Shown: piece after piece, positions 11,474 through 24,359 of the stretch
Layout: each line of letters begins with the position of its first letter
Position numbering within the stretch: the stretch's first letter is position 1
NCBI RefSeq assembly: GCF_033807715.1
Contig: NC_084587.1
Location: forward strand, 28,647,017 to 28,711,016
Direction of reading: 5' to 3'
Length of the DNA stretch: 64,000 nt
Source: Cololabis saira
Taxonomy: Eukaryota > Chordata > Actinopteri > Beloniformes > Belonidae
Notes under the pieces: generated by a model
The model's input: only the letters and a program-made list of their open reading frames with translations
What the model was told of the DNA's origin: nothing
The model's database searches: none
Program-made: the position numbers and the translations under genes

Positions 11474-12506
11474 ATTGCGTGAAAAGGTTACCCACAAAAC
11501 TCTCCTATAAATAGATGAGGGCATAGTTGAAAAATTAGGAGCTGATATGATGGAGGATTCTTTAATTGTTTATCTGGTAAATTGTAACCCTAATGGATGA
11601 ACATCTTCCTGCTTCTCCTCCAATTGACCAATGTTACAAACCTTTAGTGCACAAAAATGTCTGTATCCCAAGTTTGGGTTTATTTACAACTTTGGCATCC
11701 ACGATGCTTCACTGCCTTATTTGAACCCATTAAGATGATGATTTTTCACAATGCCCCAATTCAAGGATATTTACAGATATAATTGCATATTTTGTTTCCA
11801 GGTTTTTCCAGGCATAAAGTCTTTGGAGCAAGCAGAAAACATGTCCAAACAAACAGCAGCTGTTTCCGAGAGACTTAAATCTGGCATTAGATAATGGGCT
11901 CTTACATATACAAAGCCCATGAGTATAGTCAAATGTATTTATTATCAAAAGGCAAACACATTTTGTACTCAGCTATTGCTAAAGACTGCCTGGCAATGGC
12001 CGCTCACAGTGCCCTTGGTAATACTGAGTAGGCACAATATTGAGGCATGACTTCCAACAACAGGAAATGGTGGATGGTTCCCTCCCTCACTCTGTAAACT
12101 ACTAAACTAGAGGGAGCAGGTTTGTGTCTTTACAGATTAAATTTCATAATAACTCTATGGAAATGTTCTCAAATTTGCAGCATTCATTATAAAAAATGAT
12201 TTCAGGCTGCTTGGACTTAAACTAGGAAGATCATGGAAAATGCCAAAAGTCGAGCCCAAATCTGTCACAAAGAAGCTACTATCTTATTTGCAACGTTCTT
12301 AAAGTGAAAGGATTCAAAGGGAGTCCTCTGAAGCAATTTATTTCAATATATTAACATTTTCATGTTAATGTAATGTTCCTAAATAAAATATTTCCCCTTG
12401 GGTTTCCCTGTCACTTTCATTTCCCTGTCTTTTTCAAAAAACAAAAAATTATTGTACTAAATCAAAAACAAGATTTTGTTGTTTTGAATTCATTTTCGAT
12501 TGATAC
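11474..12506. other. No feature seen
   Basis: AT-rich sequence after the RTE insertion. I see no L2 continuation and no other domain. Confidence 0.5.
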
Positions 12507-12510
12507 TTAA

Positions 12511-13726
12511 AGCAGCACAACGTAACTTTCAGCTTTTCTGAGTTTGGCGGCATCTTTTGGACAAAAGCGGTAGTGCTTTACCAGAAAGAACACATGAGCA
12601 CCAGCGCGTACTGCCGGAAAACTCCTGTCCCGTCGCGTGCATTTGTTTTGAGAGAAGACGGGACGCTTTTCTGTTTCACCAAGTGAACAGACGGAACGCA
12701 AAAAAAAAAAGATGTTAAACTGCTGGAAAGGAACTGGAATTTACCTTAAGAATGGAGCTCCTCGTCGGAGTGCCACTCTTTAGAAGGATTTACTGCCGCA
12801 GTTCTGCACAACCCACGTCTTAGGCTTCCTTGTTTAGGAGTGTTTGGCAGCTGCTTTGGTAAATGTTTGACTCGCCATGTGTTTCAATACATTAGTATAA
12901 TAGTACAACATACAGTACATGTTTTGTATTACTCTTACTTTTCTTTTCTTTTTTTTGAATGCTTTGAAGAGGCTCCGAGGCGTGAGCAATATTTTTTTTC
13001 CTTGTCAGATTATTTTTTTCCTCTGCAGCTACAAATCAAATAGTTAATATTTTTTACTCAACAAAATTAATCGCACCGCAGAGAGCTGGCCAACAACTGC
13101 GTTTAGCTGGAGAAGTGGGGAATAAAACCCGTTTGAATGATCCGTCTGTGAGTGTTTGTTTGTGGTTTAATAAACCCGTGTTTTGATCCGACGCCCGTCT
13201 GTGTGCGTGTTAGTTTGTTTACTGAGGAACGTTATGTTTGGTCGGACTCGTTACAGCCGCGATCCAACCGAGCCGACGACTCTTTTACTCTTTTAATTTG
13301 TTATCTCAGATAATTGGCCGGCCTCCGTGGTTCTGCCTCCGAGCAGGAAAGCGGTGAAAAGTTAAACCATTAGCGATCTTTTCCCCACGTCTGTTGTGTG
13401 TAGAGCTGCTGCAGCCACAACGCAGCAACGGGTTACCAGCTTCTGCGGAGCTGCGCTCCAAGCCCCGCCCAATTTCGTCTCGACTACGAATCGGGAAGGA
13501 GGGGGAAGTGACGTATGCCGTAAAGCAGTCAAAGCCGTAAACATTTGTAGTTTTTTAGTGTGGCAGGGTTCCTACCATGCTCCTCAAAGTTACATAGTGC
13601 CAGTGAAGGTGATACAGACCCCCCCAGACCATGACAGAGGTGTCATTAAACCTGTTGGAAGTTGATGTACCATCACAATGACTCTGGAAATATGATATTA
13701 AGGTGGAAAAGTTACATAGTGTCGTT
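12511..13726. mobile_element. TTAA-flanked DNA transposon, copy 1
   Basis: The ends are inverted: AGCAGCACAACGTAACTTT at left, while the right end reversed gives AACGACACTATGTAACTTTT. TTAA lies at both junctions (12507-12510 and 13727-13730), a target site used by Kolobok and piggyBac. The termini match a second copy at 31618-32945, which confirms the boundaries. The interior is non-coding apart from a short CG-containing frame at 13396-13665 with no known domain. Its central part differs from copy 2. Confidence 0.75.
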
Positions 13727-13928
13727 TTAAAGAGCAACTTTCAGTAGGCTTCCAGGTAAATATATGTTATGTCAGATAAACAGTGTTGCCAGATGTAATT
13801 GATGATTTCAAGTAAAAAAAAACTGAGTAAAATCTGCCAAAATGGTCTGAATTATAAGTACAATGCATGTTTTGCATTGTAGTGTTGGGCCACAGTCCTG
13901 TGTTGAACATGGAAAGACTTGATTTCAA

Positions 13929-13965
13929 TTCTGAGGCCTAATTCTGAGGCCTAACTCTGAGGCCA
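13929..13965. repeat. Short tandem repeat, ~14-bp unit, three copies
   Basis: The unit 'attctgaggccta' occurs two full times and then again with a variant start and a truncated end. Confidence 0.8.
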
Positions 13966-14484
13966 GCGTTGATTTCTTACAGCGGACCACATGGTTCGAA
14001 ACAAAGGAACCTCCATAATGACTCAAAGCCCCAGCAGGCTTTGCATTTGCGGCCCTTCGTGATAAGGAATAGAACCCTCATTGGGCATAGACCCCAAAAC
14101 GCAGGAGGGGCCACATGCCATGGACCCAGCTATAAAGAGCAGGCTCTCCCCTTTCTCGCTCTCTTTTTCTATTTTCTTCTTCTCTTGCCCAAGACTTCTT
14201 CCACCTCGGACTTGTCCACAGTCCCCTCTGTGAGCTATGAAGAAGGCCACAGCTCCTATTTTAGCATGAAAAGCTACTCGCTATGGGCCGGCCTTCTCCA
14301 TTATCATGCCTGAAGAAGCGTCTGTCTGGAGCGCTGCAACGAGTGACCCGCAAACGCCCCAGATGAGCCGAACCAAGGACCCTTGCATGCCTCGCCGTGA
14401 ACGCCTTTGGACCGACCTGGAGCTGAAGGAAGCCCAGCTGCTGTGCCCATACATTCCTCTAATCCACACTGAGATGAGGAGAGC

Positions 14485-14486
<2 letters not shown>

Positions 14487-14571
<85 letters not shown>
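14487..14571. repeat. (GA)n microsatellite
   Basis: A GA dinucleotide run of about 40 units. It makes apparent Arg-Glu and Leu-Ser repeat peptides in translated frames that should not be taken as proteins. Confidence 0.97.
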
Positions 14572-14573
<2 letters not shown>

Positions 14574-17255
14574 GTTGACTCGCCAGACCAAACCACCTTT
14601 TTCTTCAACTACAAAGATCCATGTACGAGGCTTTTTTCTGTCTGGGCAGAGAAACATAGTTAACACATTTAACTAGTTTAGTTTTACGTTGTGAGCCGGA
14701 CCACTGATCCCGTCACAACTGTGTTCATTAGTTTAAGGGTGTTTGTTTATTTTATCGTTTGTCTACTGCTGCATCCACTTTGCTGGATCTTGATGACATG
14801 TTCTTCCACAACAGAAAACAAAGCCCGTCCTCATTTCCCAGTTGAATGACCAGAGCGCACATGTGAAGTTAGTTTTGCATTGGTTCGTCTCTGTGTGGGA
14901 AACATCAGAAGAACTTGTTTTTCCGGTAGTGAGAAGTTATTCTAGTGTCTTGGGTTTTACTTTTCTCCTCTCATCCTCTCCTATTAAACCAGACACACAC
15001 ACTCTTATCTTGGCCATAAAGCCTCCGAGTTTGTTTTTCACTGGATGAGACGAAATCTCTTCCGCCATTTTGAATCACGCAAGATTCAGTCACCACGTGA
15101 CTTTTGTCAGCCATCCATCTTTCTTTTCACGTGTATGAACAGCCCTCGTGACACACACACACACAGTCACACGCGTATATAATCTGAAGTTTGTATTAAT
15201 GTTTAGTTAGTAGTTGTTTTTGTGTAGTTTAGGCATCAGAATGTATCCCAAGTGTTGTATCACTGTCAAGTTTCTTAGGTTTTTGCCATGCAATTTTCCC
15301 CACTTGAAAGGGGTGTCATCTACCCAGAGTCTTTTAACTGGAATCCACTCAATGACCAGACAGCTTTTCCTTTTCTTTCTTTTATTTCCAAGGTGCATAA
15401 TCCATTCTTTGCCATTAGGTGAAAAACCTTTCAATCAAACACAAGAAAAGAAAATGTTTAAATTCTGTACATAATTCAAATTATTATAATAGGAAATAAG
15501 CACACAAAATACGAGATAAGTGCAGAAGTACCATAAAACAAACACCTAAATAAATAAATACTGTGAAACCCAAACCTTAACATAAAATTGCAAATTTACA
15601 AATAAAGTTACCCATTTGTCAATTATTATGTTTGAACACTTGTGTAAATCAATTCTGATTCATTTGAATGAGAAAAGTTGTTTGTGTTTATTTCATACAT
15701 ATTTTTCATAGCTGGTTTCAAAGGTCTGTGCTCGGACTCCTTCCTTCACTGTAATTCTGTAACGCCCCCCCGCCCGGCAACAGGCTGGCACGTAAGGAAT
15801 AACAGTTACCTTGAGACTGATTTTGCTGTTCAGTTATTATTTTCCTGATAAGTCAGGTGGTGCCCCATTTTGATTGATTCATTTTGATAATTCATTTTGA
15901 TAAGTAATCTTCTTTATTAATTATTAATAAATATCGAAAGGCGATTATTAATAACTGTTTAATAACTGAACCAGCCCCCCCCCCCCCCCCCCTTTGCGGC
16001 AAAACAGTAGTGAACTTGTAGACAAAGTCCCAGGAAGCAAATACTATTAGCCAATACTGGTCCTCCTTGAACACTGACAAGACGTCATGAGTTCCAAGCG
16101 GAACCTGTCATGGTGTACATTATTAACACCATTATAAATACTGTCCTGAAAACACTGAAAACTCTGTAAAACAATAAAATAGTTTTAACATGGACTATCT
16201 TAGCCATCTAAGCACGAAAAAAACAATCATTCAGAACTTAAGCATCCATTTACAACCCTGATGCCCAGTTCAGGTGATCGGTTCTTCATTCAGTTCAATA
16301 AGCACTCAAATGGCTTTTTTATCCTGCAAAGAAATGCACAATTTGACAAGGCAGCTGTCTGTCGCAGCTGCCTTTTTTTTGTCTAGACCGGTACTGCTCA
16401 AGTGGCAAACCACCATATTTCACATCTCCTAAAAAAGTAATTTGATGACATCTTGTATTAGGAGTATCTTCACAGCTGGTCATGTGAAAGCAGAGGAATG
16501 ACAGCTGCAAAGACTCGTGCAGGCGACTGGCATTGATTTAAATTCACTTGTGAATGCTTGTACATATTTGTAAACAGCTTGTGCAAAGTTATAAATAGAA
16601 GTAATGGAAATAGTTCTTATTGTTGTGTTATTTTTGTCCTCTGTGTTCTGTTTTGTGTTATGAGTGTAGCCACCCTCAGTGAAATGACTCTTGTTGTCTG
16701 TCTGCTCACATACACTCACAATAATTAATCTTTGTGGTACGGATAATTGATGCATGAAATAGATTGTGACAGTCATTGCTGGACTGTTAGTGTCCGGAAG
16801 GAGTGCATGCAATTAAGTTTTGTTTCAGAGCAATGTTAAACGATCAATTGCAAAAACTGACTGATTGCAACCCAGTGCTGAACTCTATTTTGATGCACAA
16901 ATAAGATCTAAAACTGCAACACTGGCCATGAATCTGCTCAATCTTAAGTGTATGTTAATTTTCTTGTAAAAACTATGTGATAAACTATCTATAAATGTAA
17001 ATGTGAACAATAGATAAACTAAAGAATGTACTGTACATGAAAAACAAAAGTCAACTATATAAATGGAGAAATTGATTAATTAAAACAAATACAACTGGAA
17101 ACTAAAGCAGAAATACTGATTTATTTAACTTTTCTTTTACATTATTCATTCCTTCAGTTGATTTTTTAATAGCTTTTTGCTGCGTTCATTAACATTTAAA
17201 TTTAATTACTGAGCCATTTATGTACATTCTTTAAAATATTAATTTATATTCTCTT
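14572..17255. other. No gene seen; poly-C tract inside
   Basis: Mostly AT-rich. A run of 18 C lies at 15975-15992. Two overlapping frames near 15207-15474 on opposite strands have no recognised domain. The 14100-14480 flank upstream is more GC-rich and has a 'ctataaagagcagg' TATA-like phrase that could be retroelement promoter sequence, but no LTR ends were found. Confidence 0.45.
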
Positions 17256-17471
17256 TTGATTGAAGAGGTAGGAGGACAACATTTAAACCCCTGGATAGTC
17301 ACGGTGAACGTGAGATCAATGTCACATAAAATGGAAGCAACTGAAACATTCATGAAGACATCGGGAATATTGGGAATTAAGTGTTTGACCAAAACGTGGC
17401 TGTCAAGAACATACTCTGGAGTCCGGTACCTCTCTATGTGCCTTTCATATGTGGAAATAGGGAACTGCTGA
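17256..17471 (+). pseudogene. Possible LINE endonuclease N-terminal fragment
   Basis: The frame reads IVTVNVRSMSHKMEA and later GIKCLTKTWLS. This spacing resembles the start of LINE apurinic-type endonucleases: N-x-RS-x-x-xKM, then a CLTETWL box where E is the catalytic glutamate. Here the glutamate position is K, so activity would be lost. The fragment is about 70 codons, with no reverse transcriptase downstream. A chance resemblance cannot be excluded. Confidence 0.45.
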
Positions 17472-17626
17472 GAATCCGGAAAAAAGATCCAGACATGTTG
17501 TGAAGAAGCATCTCTAACACTGCATATTGAACCACTGGCTTTGTTTCTATACCCATGTTGTCATCAAGAGAGTTTTCATACTTCAGGAACTATAGCTCAC
17601 TAGGGTAAAGGGTATTGTTACTATAG

Positions 17627-17900
17627 CAGTGGTTCCCAAAGTGGGGGTCACGTCCCCCTCAGGGGTCCACAGAGCCATTGCAGAGGGGGCATGGTATGAA
17701 TGAATGAAAAAGGGGTGCTTGGACACTGCTAGCATAATCAGGGGTTCGCTTGCCAACAGGTATAGCAGGCAAATGCTTGGTATGCAAGAAGGGGGCCCCT
17801 GAGGGCCAATCAACTTTGAATTTCAACAAAGAAGTGCAAAGAGGATAATTTGCAATGACAGTGGTCAGCTGATGGAGACTCCCCAAAGGAGCCCTGCCTC
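17627..17900 (+). mobile_element. hAT terminal fragment
   Basis: The sequence starts CAGTGGTTCCCAAAGTGGGG, a classic hAT terminal inverted repeat. The rest is GC-richer than its surroundings, with short stop-free frames on the minus strand. No opposite terminus or 8-bp duplicate of 'tactatag' was found, so only one end survives. Confidence 0.6.
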
Positions 17901-18080
17901 TACCTCTAGCTCTCCCTGGGTCTTAAGTAAACAAACCTGACAGGAAGAGCAAAAAAAGCATCAAGAAAATTGTAAGTAGTGCAGTGAATACATAAGGTAA
18001 TTTAGACTGCTAACTATTGATTAAAAAAAATGCCACGTAAATAACAGTTCTTAGCGTTTTTTGTCAAAAACCTATTCAAT

Positions 18081-19281
18081 CAACCTGATCTCACAAAAAT
18101 CTGTGAAATGCCCCCGACCTCTCACCACTATTTTCCGTGGCACCAACACGGAAATGGTATAATGTGAGCACCATGGATATAGATGCGAAGTCAATGGGAT
18201 CCGTTGTCGTGATATATACACGGATTATTACATTATTATTATTTATATATTATTCTTTATCATAGTGGCTTCCACGTAACAGTAATCAATCACCACACAT
18301 CCACAATCCATAAATTGAAATGTTAAATAAAGTTTATAAAAAAAAAACAAAAAAACACGTCCACGTCGGGGCTTTGTCACATGATCAGGATCTCCGCTCG
18401 TCACTCTATGACGTAGGGGATTCCCAGGGAGTCCTTGTGTTTGACGGAATGGGAGAATGGTTAAAACAATGAATTTAAATATCGCCTGTCTCCACTTCCT
18501 GGTTCAAAAGCAATTAAAAATGATATTTTGTGGCTGGACGACGCTCTGGTTAAGGTCTGGTTAGGTTAATGCAGAGCTTCTCAATCCTGGTCCTCGTGGG
18601 CCCCTGTCCTGCATGTTTTAGATGTTTCCCTGCACCAACACACCTGATTCTAATTAAAAGGTCCTCATTAGCTTGTCACCAAGGTCTGGACAGCTCTGTT
18701 GATGACACAGGTACTTTTATCACAGTGTGCTGAAGCAGGGTAGCATCTAAAACATGCAGGACAGGGGCCCACGAGGACCAGGATTGAGAAACACTGGGTT
18801 AATGCATCACTTATGATTGATTAGAAGTAGGAAACGCTTGTGGTTTTTGCTAAAAATAATAATTTCACATGACTTACGCCACCTCCGTCGTCATGGCGAC
18901 AGCAAACAACATGGTTAAATACTCAAATTTACGTTAAATACTAGAAAACACGGTTAAATACTCGCCGTCAAAATACTGTTAAAAATCATCAAAACACCAT
19001 TAAAACACTGTTAAAACAGCGTTAAAAACATGCTTTTACAAACTGACAGTAACAAACAGTAACTTGCGCGTCAAAAACTCATAACTTAATAATAAAGAAT
19101 AATATATACATAATAATAATGTAATAATCTGTGTATTTATCACGACAACGGATCCCATTGACTTCGCATAGGTACAATATCCGTGGTGCTCACACGGAAT
19201 TATACCATTTCCGTGTTGGTGCCACGGAAAATAGTGGTGAGAGGTCGTGGGCATTTCACTGATTTTTGTGAGATCCGGTTG
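18081..19281. mobile_element. Long-TIR DNA transposon with perfect 8-bp TSD
   Basis: About 190 bp at the left end (CAACCTGATCTCACAAAAAT onward) reappear inverted at the right end (CAACCGGATCTCACAAAAAT when reversed), including shared 'tttccgtggcaccaacacgg' and 'gacaacggatcccattgac' phrases in reverse. The flanks are identical, TATTCAAT at 18073-18080 and 19282-19289. The interior has no transposase. 8-bp duplications occur in hAT, P and Zisupton elements, and the CAACC end does not settle which. A 225-bp hAT MITE is nested inside. Confidence 0.85.
18572..18796. mobile_element. hAT-type palindromic MITE, perfect 8-bp TSD
   Basis: Left terminus CAGAGCTTCTCAATCCTGG and right terminus (reversed) CAGTGTTTCTCAATCCTGG; about 50 bp of each arm pair. 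It is flanked by GGTTAATG at 18564-18571 and 18797-18804. It is non-coding and sits inside the 18081-19281 element, so it inserted later. Confidence 0.88.
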
Positions 19282-19289
19282 TATTCAAT

Positions 19290-22200
19290 ACACAGAAGAA
19301 TTGAGCAACAGTGAAAACAGGACTTGCTCAGCGAATATGCAACAGAGGAACTGGGGCGTGACAACTACCGACTGCCACCTATCAGCTACCCTTTACGTCA
19401 GTTCAGTATTCCCATCTGAGATACAAACGCAAACAGATGAAACACCCATGAAACAGTGATGTCCATTTAATGACTTCCCTGTTCCTTATAACAGTCAGAA
19501 AGCCAAAAAAAATGTAGTAGATCCAGTTTTAACCTTGCTTGATGTCCCATATTATCATCGACTGAAAATAAACAGATCATGTCATTCAAATTCAGGAGTC
19601 CGGTGTTTTTGGAGTAAATTTGGCCATAGCAAGCAACCCTGATTGGCTTCTAATTGGCTACCAGCCCATTGATGCACAGCTGCTGGCTGCACACATCAAA
19701 GGCCCTTGAGGATGGAAGAGAAACAGTCATTTATTTTGAGCGTCACTCAGTTTTAACTATAGAAACATTTGACTGATGTGCAGGAACAACTACCCGGCTA
19801 TCATAGAGTTCACTCACCCATGCACAGAAAGCACAAGCACACACATAAACATATGCTGAAAAACCCAATCATGTGCAAGTGAACACTTTCATACATGTAC
19901 ACATCCCAAAGGAGCTCATTACTGTGATTGGCTTAAGGGCCTTCTGCTGATTAGGACACTGTTTAATGTATGCATTTGCATCTTAAGCACATGATGTTCC
20001 TTAAATGCATATATGCAAAACTGGAAACATTTGTGATCAATGTCTGAGAGGTTTTGTTCAGTGCTGTGGAGCAGCAGAAATCAATGGAAAGGAGAAAAAA
20101 GGAGAACAGAGGATACAGCTGAAGGAAAAATAAAGGAGTGGCGGCATGCATGGTCAGAGAGGGCAGACGTGAGCTAAATGGCTGACTTGGCAACTGTAAA
20201 CCAGAAGAGTGGGATGGGTGAGTCACACTGCTCTGTGATGAGGTACAGTGTAAGGACAACGCAGTTTTTTTTCCCGTTTCTTCCTGAGGGGATTTGTTCT
20301 ATATGTGGCCAGCAGTCTGGTAAGCTATAGGTCTGCTTAGTAGTGATATTTACCTGTGCTGCGTTTTTTTTTCTGTATTTCACATTGAGATGTCTTCTTT
20401 TTTTTTTCTCAGATCTGTGGACAGATTTATGCCAGTGAAATCAGAAAAAAAAAAAAATCTAATGTACCTCATAGCCAGAACAATCTCAAACCCACTGGGC
20501 TTTCATTCATTTTTTGATTTCCTCCACATGGGGACCGCATCTAAATATGGAGCAATGTATCCGTAAATTCTATCTTCAAAAAATCTCTCGCATACCACAA
20601 AGGAGCTGATCAGAATATCACCCCAGAGCTGCGTGCATAGAATTTTTTAATGCAAAATAACCCTTTTGTTAATGAAAGTTATTTGAATAAAATTGACAAT
20701 CTTACAAAATAAAAAGACATATTCTCAAGTGAGGAATACAGACATAATGTATCCAAATGTGGTTATTGGCCGAGTTCAGGGATGTTTAGATTCAGGGATT
20801 GTTGATTGGATTCAACAAAGAATGGCTCTGTTTTGGAGCCATCCAAAAGCGTCTAGAACCCATCTACTGATATCTTTGGTCACGGTCAGAAACATTAATA
20901 ATAGGACTCAGTGCTGGGCAGGGTATATAGACAAACATCTTCACCTCCCTGACATCAAGTGACATGTTTCGCTCTAAAATTTCCCAGGAGATTCGATTTC
21001 AGAAGAAGAAAAAAAGCCAGACACCTTGATAGAACTTCTCCCTTCTTTTCCCATAATGCTCCAGGTCAGCTTGAAGATCTTGGATGTTTACCATGATCTA
21101 ACCAGGCTCAATAGACTTCTCTCTTTGAGTTTTTTGTTTATTTGGCTGAAGCTTCTTGATATCATCATGAGTTGTTAAAATATGGATTTGTAGAAATCTT
21201 TAATGATTCATCCATAACATCTGGTGTGTACTGGTTGGAAAAGGCCTGTTTGGTGTCTTGACCAAGAACATTTCCACATGAGTACTGGAGAAGTTGGGAG
21301 GTTGAAACAGTAATCCTCCGACTGAAAGATTACCAGCTGAGGTAATTGTGTGGATACATTTTGTGATTGCATTGCTTTCTTCTTTTTTTTGACCTTTTAA
21401 CCTGCCCTACTGGTGTCGTTTTGGAAAAATTTATTAACATATTCTTAAAGTACTTTGCTTATATTATTTAAAGATATTCAAGTTCCTGGGTTCATAAATA
21501 ATGACATACATCAAACCCTAGCCATGTAGATATGATCTGTAATCCTCCTAATACTTTCCAAAGAGTAACTTTATTTTTATTTAAGAGATTGGCCCCAAAA
21601 TTATGTTTGTCTAATTAAGATGTTGAAGGCCAAAACTATTTTACAGAGTAGCAGGGCACGTTTTTTTTTCGTCACCCAAGATATATTGTTTCTCAGCTAT
21701 GAAGCTGAAACCGTAGATGAGAGAATGTGACTGCAGTTGTTTTAACTGGTTGTCAGTGTTTTTACAGTTCATCAGCTGACTGTGAACCCAGCAACAGTTT
21801 TTTTTTTTTTTTTTAATATCACTTCCATTGTTGTCAGACTCACTGGTCCTAGATTCACTTGGATTGGAACAACATTTAAAACCTTCTAGTTATGGTTATT
21901 TTTATATGCATTGCTCTGGGTGTGGATGGCCCTTTAACCCCACAATGCCTGATAGGTGAAATAATATACAAATAAACTTAAAAATTCCCACCAATTTGGT
22001 CCTAAAATTCATATTAAATTAACTAATAATTACATTTGTTTAGAATTTTTTTCATTTTATTGTTTTGTTTTATGGCGATGCATAAGTCTGAGAAATGTAT
22101 GGCATATCAGGCTTTGAAGGGTGAAACTAATTTAACAACGAGAACTGATTTTTATTGGCCAACCAAATTTTATAATAGAATAACTGACATCCATCTATAA

Positions 22201-23010
22201 TTTTAAAAGAAAGAATAATTATTTTCCTCCAGATGCTTTTTTCTTCGAAATTACACAAGTCATTATGGATATGAGTGTTTTCTAAAAGAAAAAAGAAATT
22301 GGCAATTTCACAGAAAATCTGTGTCTATCATTAATAATAATTCAAGTTTTTCTTTGTTGCAACAAAGCAAGAGCAGAGACAGCCCTCGTGTCTGTTTGTG
22401 AAGTGGGACATAAAGTTTGTGAAAGTGATATTTTACGTACTGTTTGATGAATACATACAAGTGCAGCATGTGAAAGTGCATTCATGTACTTGTATGTGCA
22501 TGCAATTTCATCATGAATGTCTGTATATATACAGTACACACACCAGGAAGTCATTTCAGGCTGTGTGTAGTACACACACATTTAAGGTGCTTGGTGGTGC
22601 ATTTAACTTTGCGTAGTGTGCATACAGATGCAGACATCCAACAGATACAGTAGAGACTCATGTGTGATATTTTTAAGTTTACACATCTTGATGTGTCCTT
22701 GACCGAGCTTGCTCTGCGTGACGCACAAAAAAGCTCTGCATTCTGTAAAGCCCCCAACACTCAGATCTCTCTGTTCCCTCTCTCTTCCTGTTTCTTCTCA
22801 CCCAGCAATCCAGCCCAGATTCTAAGGGACACATTGGGGATTTAATACAATTTGTAGAGGAAGGAGGCAGAGAGGGATGGATGATATATTGACTTGTATA
22901 TAAGAGTGAGGCGGGGGTGGTAATCTCATTTCAGTATGCTGTGATGAGATTCTGGCTTGTTTTCTCTCTGAGATGATGTGACTTTGGTCGTGACAACGTC
23001 TTACTGCTAG
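19290..23010. other. Transposon-poor sequence, no gene recognised
   Basis: Long AT-rich region with short homopolymers (poly-T near 21795). No coding domain, no matched inverted repeats and no splice-bounded open exon caught my eye. Confidence 0.45.
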
Positions 23011-23016
23011 AGTGAA

Positions 23017-23047
<31 letters not shown>

Positions 23048-23068
23048 GGGAAAGAGAGAGAGAAAGAG
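23011..23068. repeat. Imperfect (GAGA/GAAA)n purine tract
   Basis: Purine-only tract of mixed gaga and gaaa units. Confidence 0.9.
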
Positions 23069-23312
23069 AGTTTTTCGTGCTCTATGATATGCTCCTCTGA
23101 TTTTATCTGGAAGCTTGGCTAAAAATGGCATCTCTCTATTTTTTGTCTGCATGGTGGAGATAACATCTTATTTCTTTTCGGAAGTTCATCTTTACTTTCC
23201 AACATCCTTCCCAGAACAAAACTATCTCCAGAGTAGCGTTAGTTTTTTAGGTGGCAAATTATTAAGTGTTTTTGAATTAACATTCTATTCGTTGTGTGTA
23301 TGAAATACTCAC

Positions 23313-23386
23313 GAGGCCGGCAGCATCAGCACAGAAGAAATGAAAGCCCATGGCAAAAGAGAACATGTAACTCTAATCTGTTTCAT
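23313..23386 (-). CDS. Candidate first coding exon with signal peptide-like sequence
   Basis: On the minus strand an ATG (23386-23384) with G at -3 opens a 25-codon frame: MKQIRVTCSLLPWAF then ISSVLMLPAS. It has a short basic start, a hydrophobic core and small residues at the end, the layout of a secretory signal peptide. The frame runs into GTGAGT at 23312, a good splice donor, just before an in-frame TGA that splicing would remove. No family can be named from this alone. I chose this start because it is the only ATG giving the basic-plus-hydrophobic arrangement. It could equally be chance, given the size. If real, later exons lie leftward. Confidence 0.25.
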
Positions 23387-24333
23387 TTCTTTTTGGACAC
23401 ATGTGAATTTACCTTTGTTTGCTTCTTCTTTGTCCTCATTCCTGCATGGTAGTTTTCCATTCAACTGTTTTTGTTAGTTTCTCTGGAACAAGTATAGACC
23501 AACTGTGAAAAATGACACACAATGTGCACATCATTGTTAACTATCCAAGTCTCATAGCAACAAGTATATGTGTCCAAACTAGTTTACATGTGACAAAAAA
23601 AAGGTTGTTAGAATTGTTTTTTATGGTTTTCTTCTATCGCTTGTACCGTCCACTGTCAGTTTCAGTTGATTCTGTAGCCTTATCCCAACAATTTGATCCA
23701 TCAATCGGTTTATACCCGTCAGCTGGAGCAGTGTTATCTTCTTCAGTGTTTCGTGAGGCTGAAATCATTCCCACCTGAAATTGGGCATCAGGTGGGGTAC
23801 ACCATAAACAGCTAGCCAGTCCATCACATGCAGAGACAGGCAGGCGTACACGCTCTCCTCACACATACAGCCAATTTACAATCACCAATTACCGTCCATC
23901 AGCCCAGAGAAAGGCCGCAGTCGACAGCAGGCTCCTACTGTTAAGCAACACTGCTGCACAACCATGTTGCTCCACAGTTTTAGAGTGGAGTGTTTTAGAT
24001 TTCTAAAATATTTCTTACAGAACTTAGGGGTATCGACATGAAAAAAGTTGGCATAATTATTTTCATAAGCTGTCCAGAAACTTTTAAGAGAATTATAAGA
24101 TTTCAACAGCTATCATATAATACAAGAGTTTTACATGGATTTATAGTTTGTTTTTTGTATTTTCTTTTTTAGAAAAGCACTTTATGCCTTTATATACTAG
24201 ACTCTTTTTATGTAAACCTGAAGCTTGTTGACTACACATTTACTTCCTCCCCGCAGTAACACAAGATAGTCTCTGTCACTGTGCAGACACAGACAACATG
24301 TCTGTACATGCAAAGCAAATAGTCTTCAAAATG

Positions 24334-24359
24334 TTTTTTTTTTTTTTTTTTTTTTTTTT
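24334..24359. repeat. Poly-T tract
   Basis: An uninterrupted run of about 26 T. Confidence 0.97.

Noticed and set aside
11237..11524. Minus-strand frame antisense to the RTE reverse transcriptase
   Set aside because: Shadow of the real LINE coding strand.
14304..14666. Arg-Glu (plus) and Leu-Ser (minus) rich frames
   Set aside because: Driven by the (GA)n run. Flanking residues match nothing I know.
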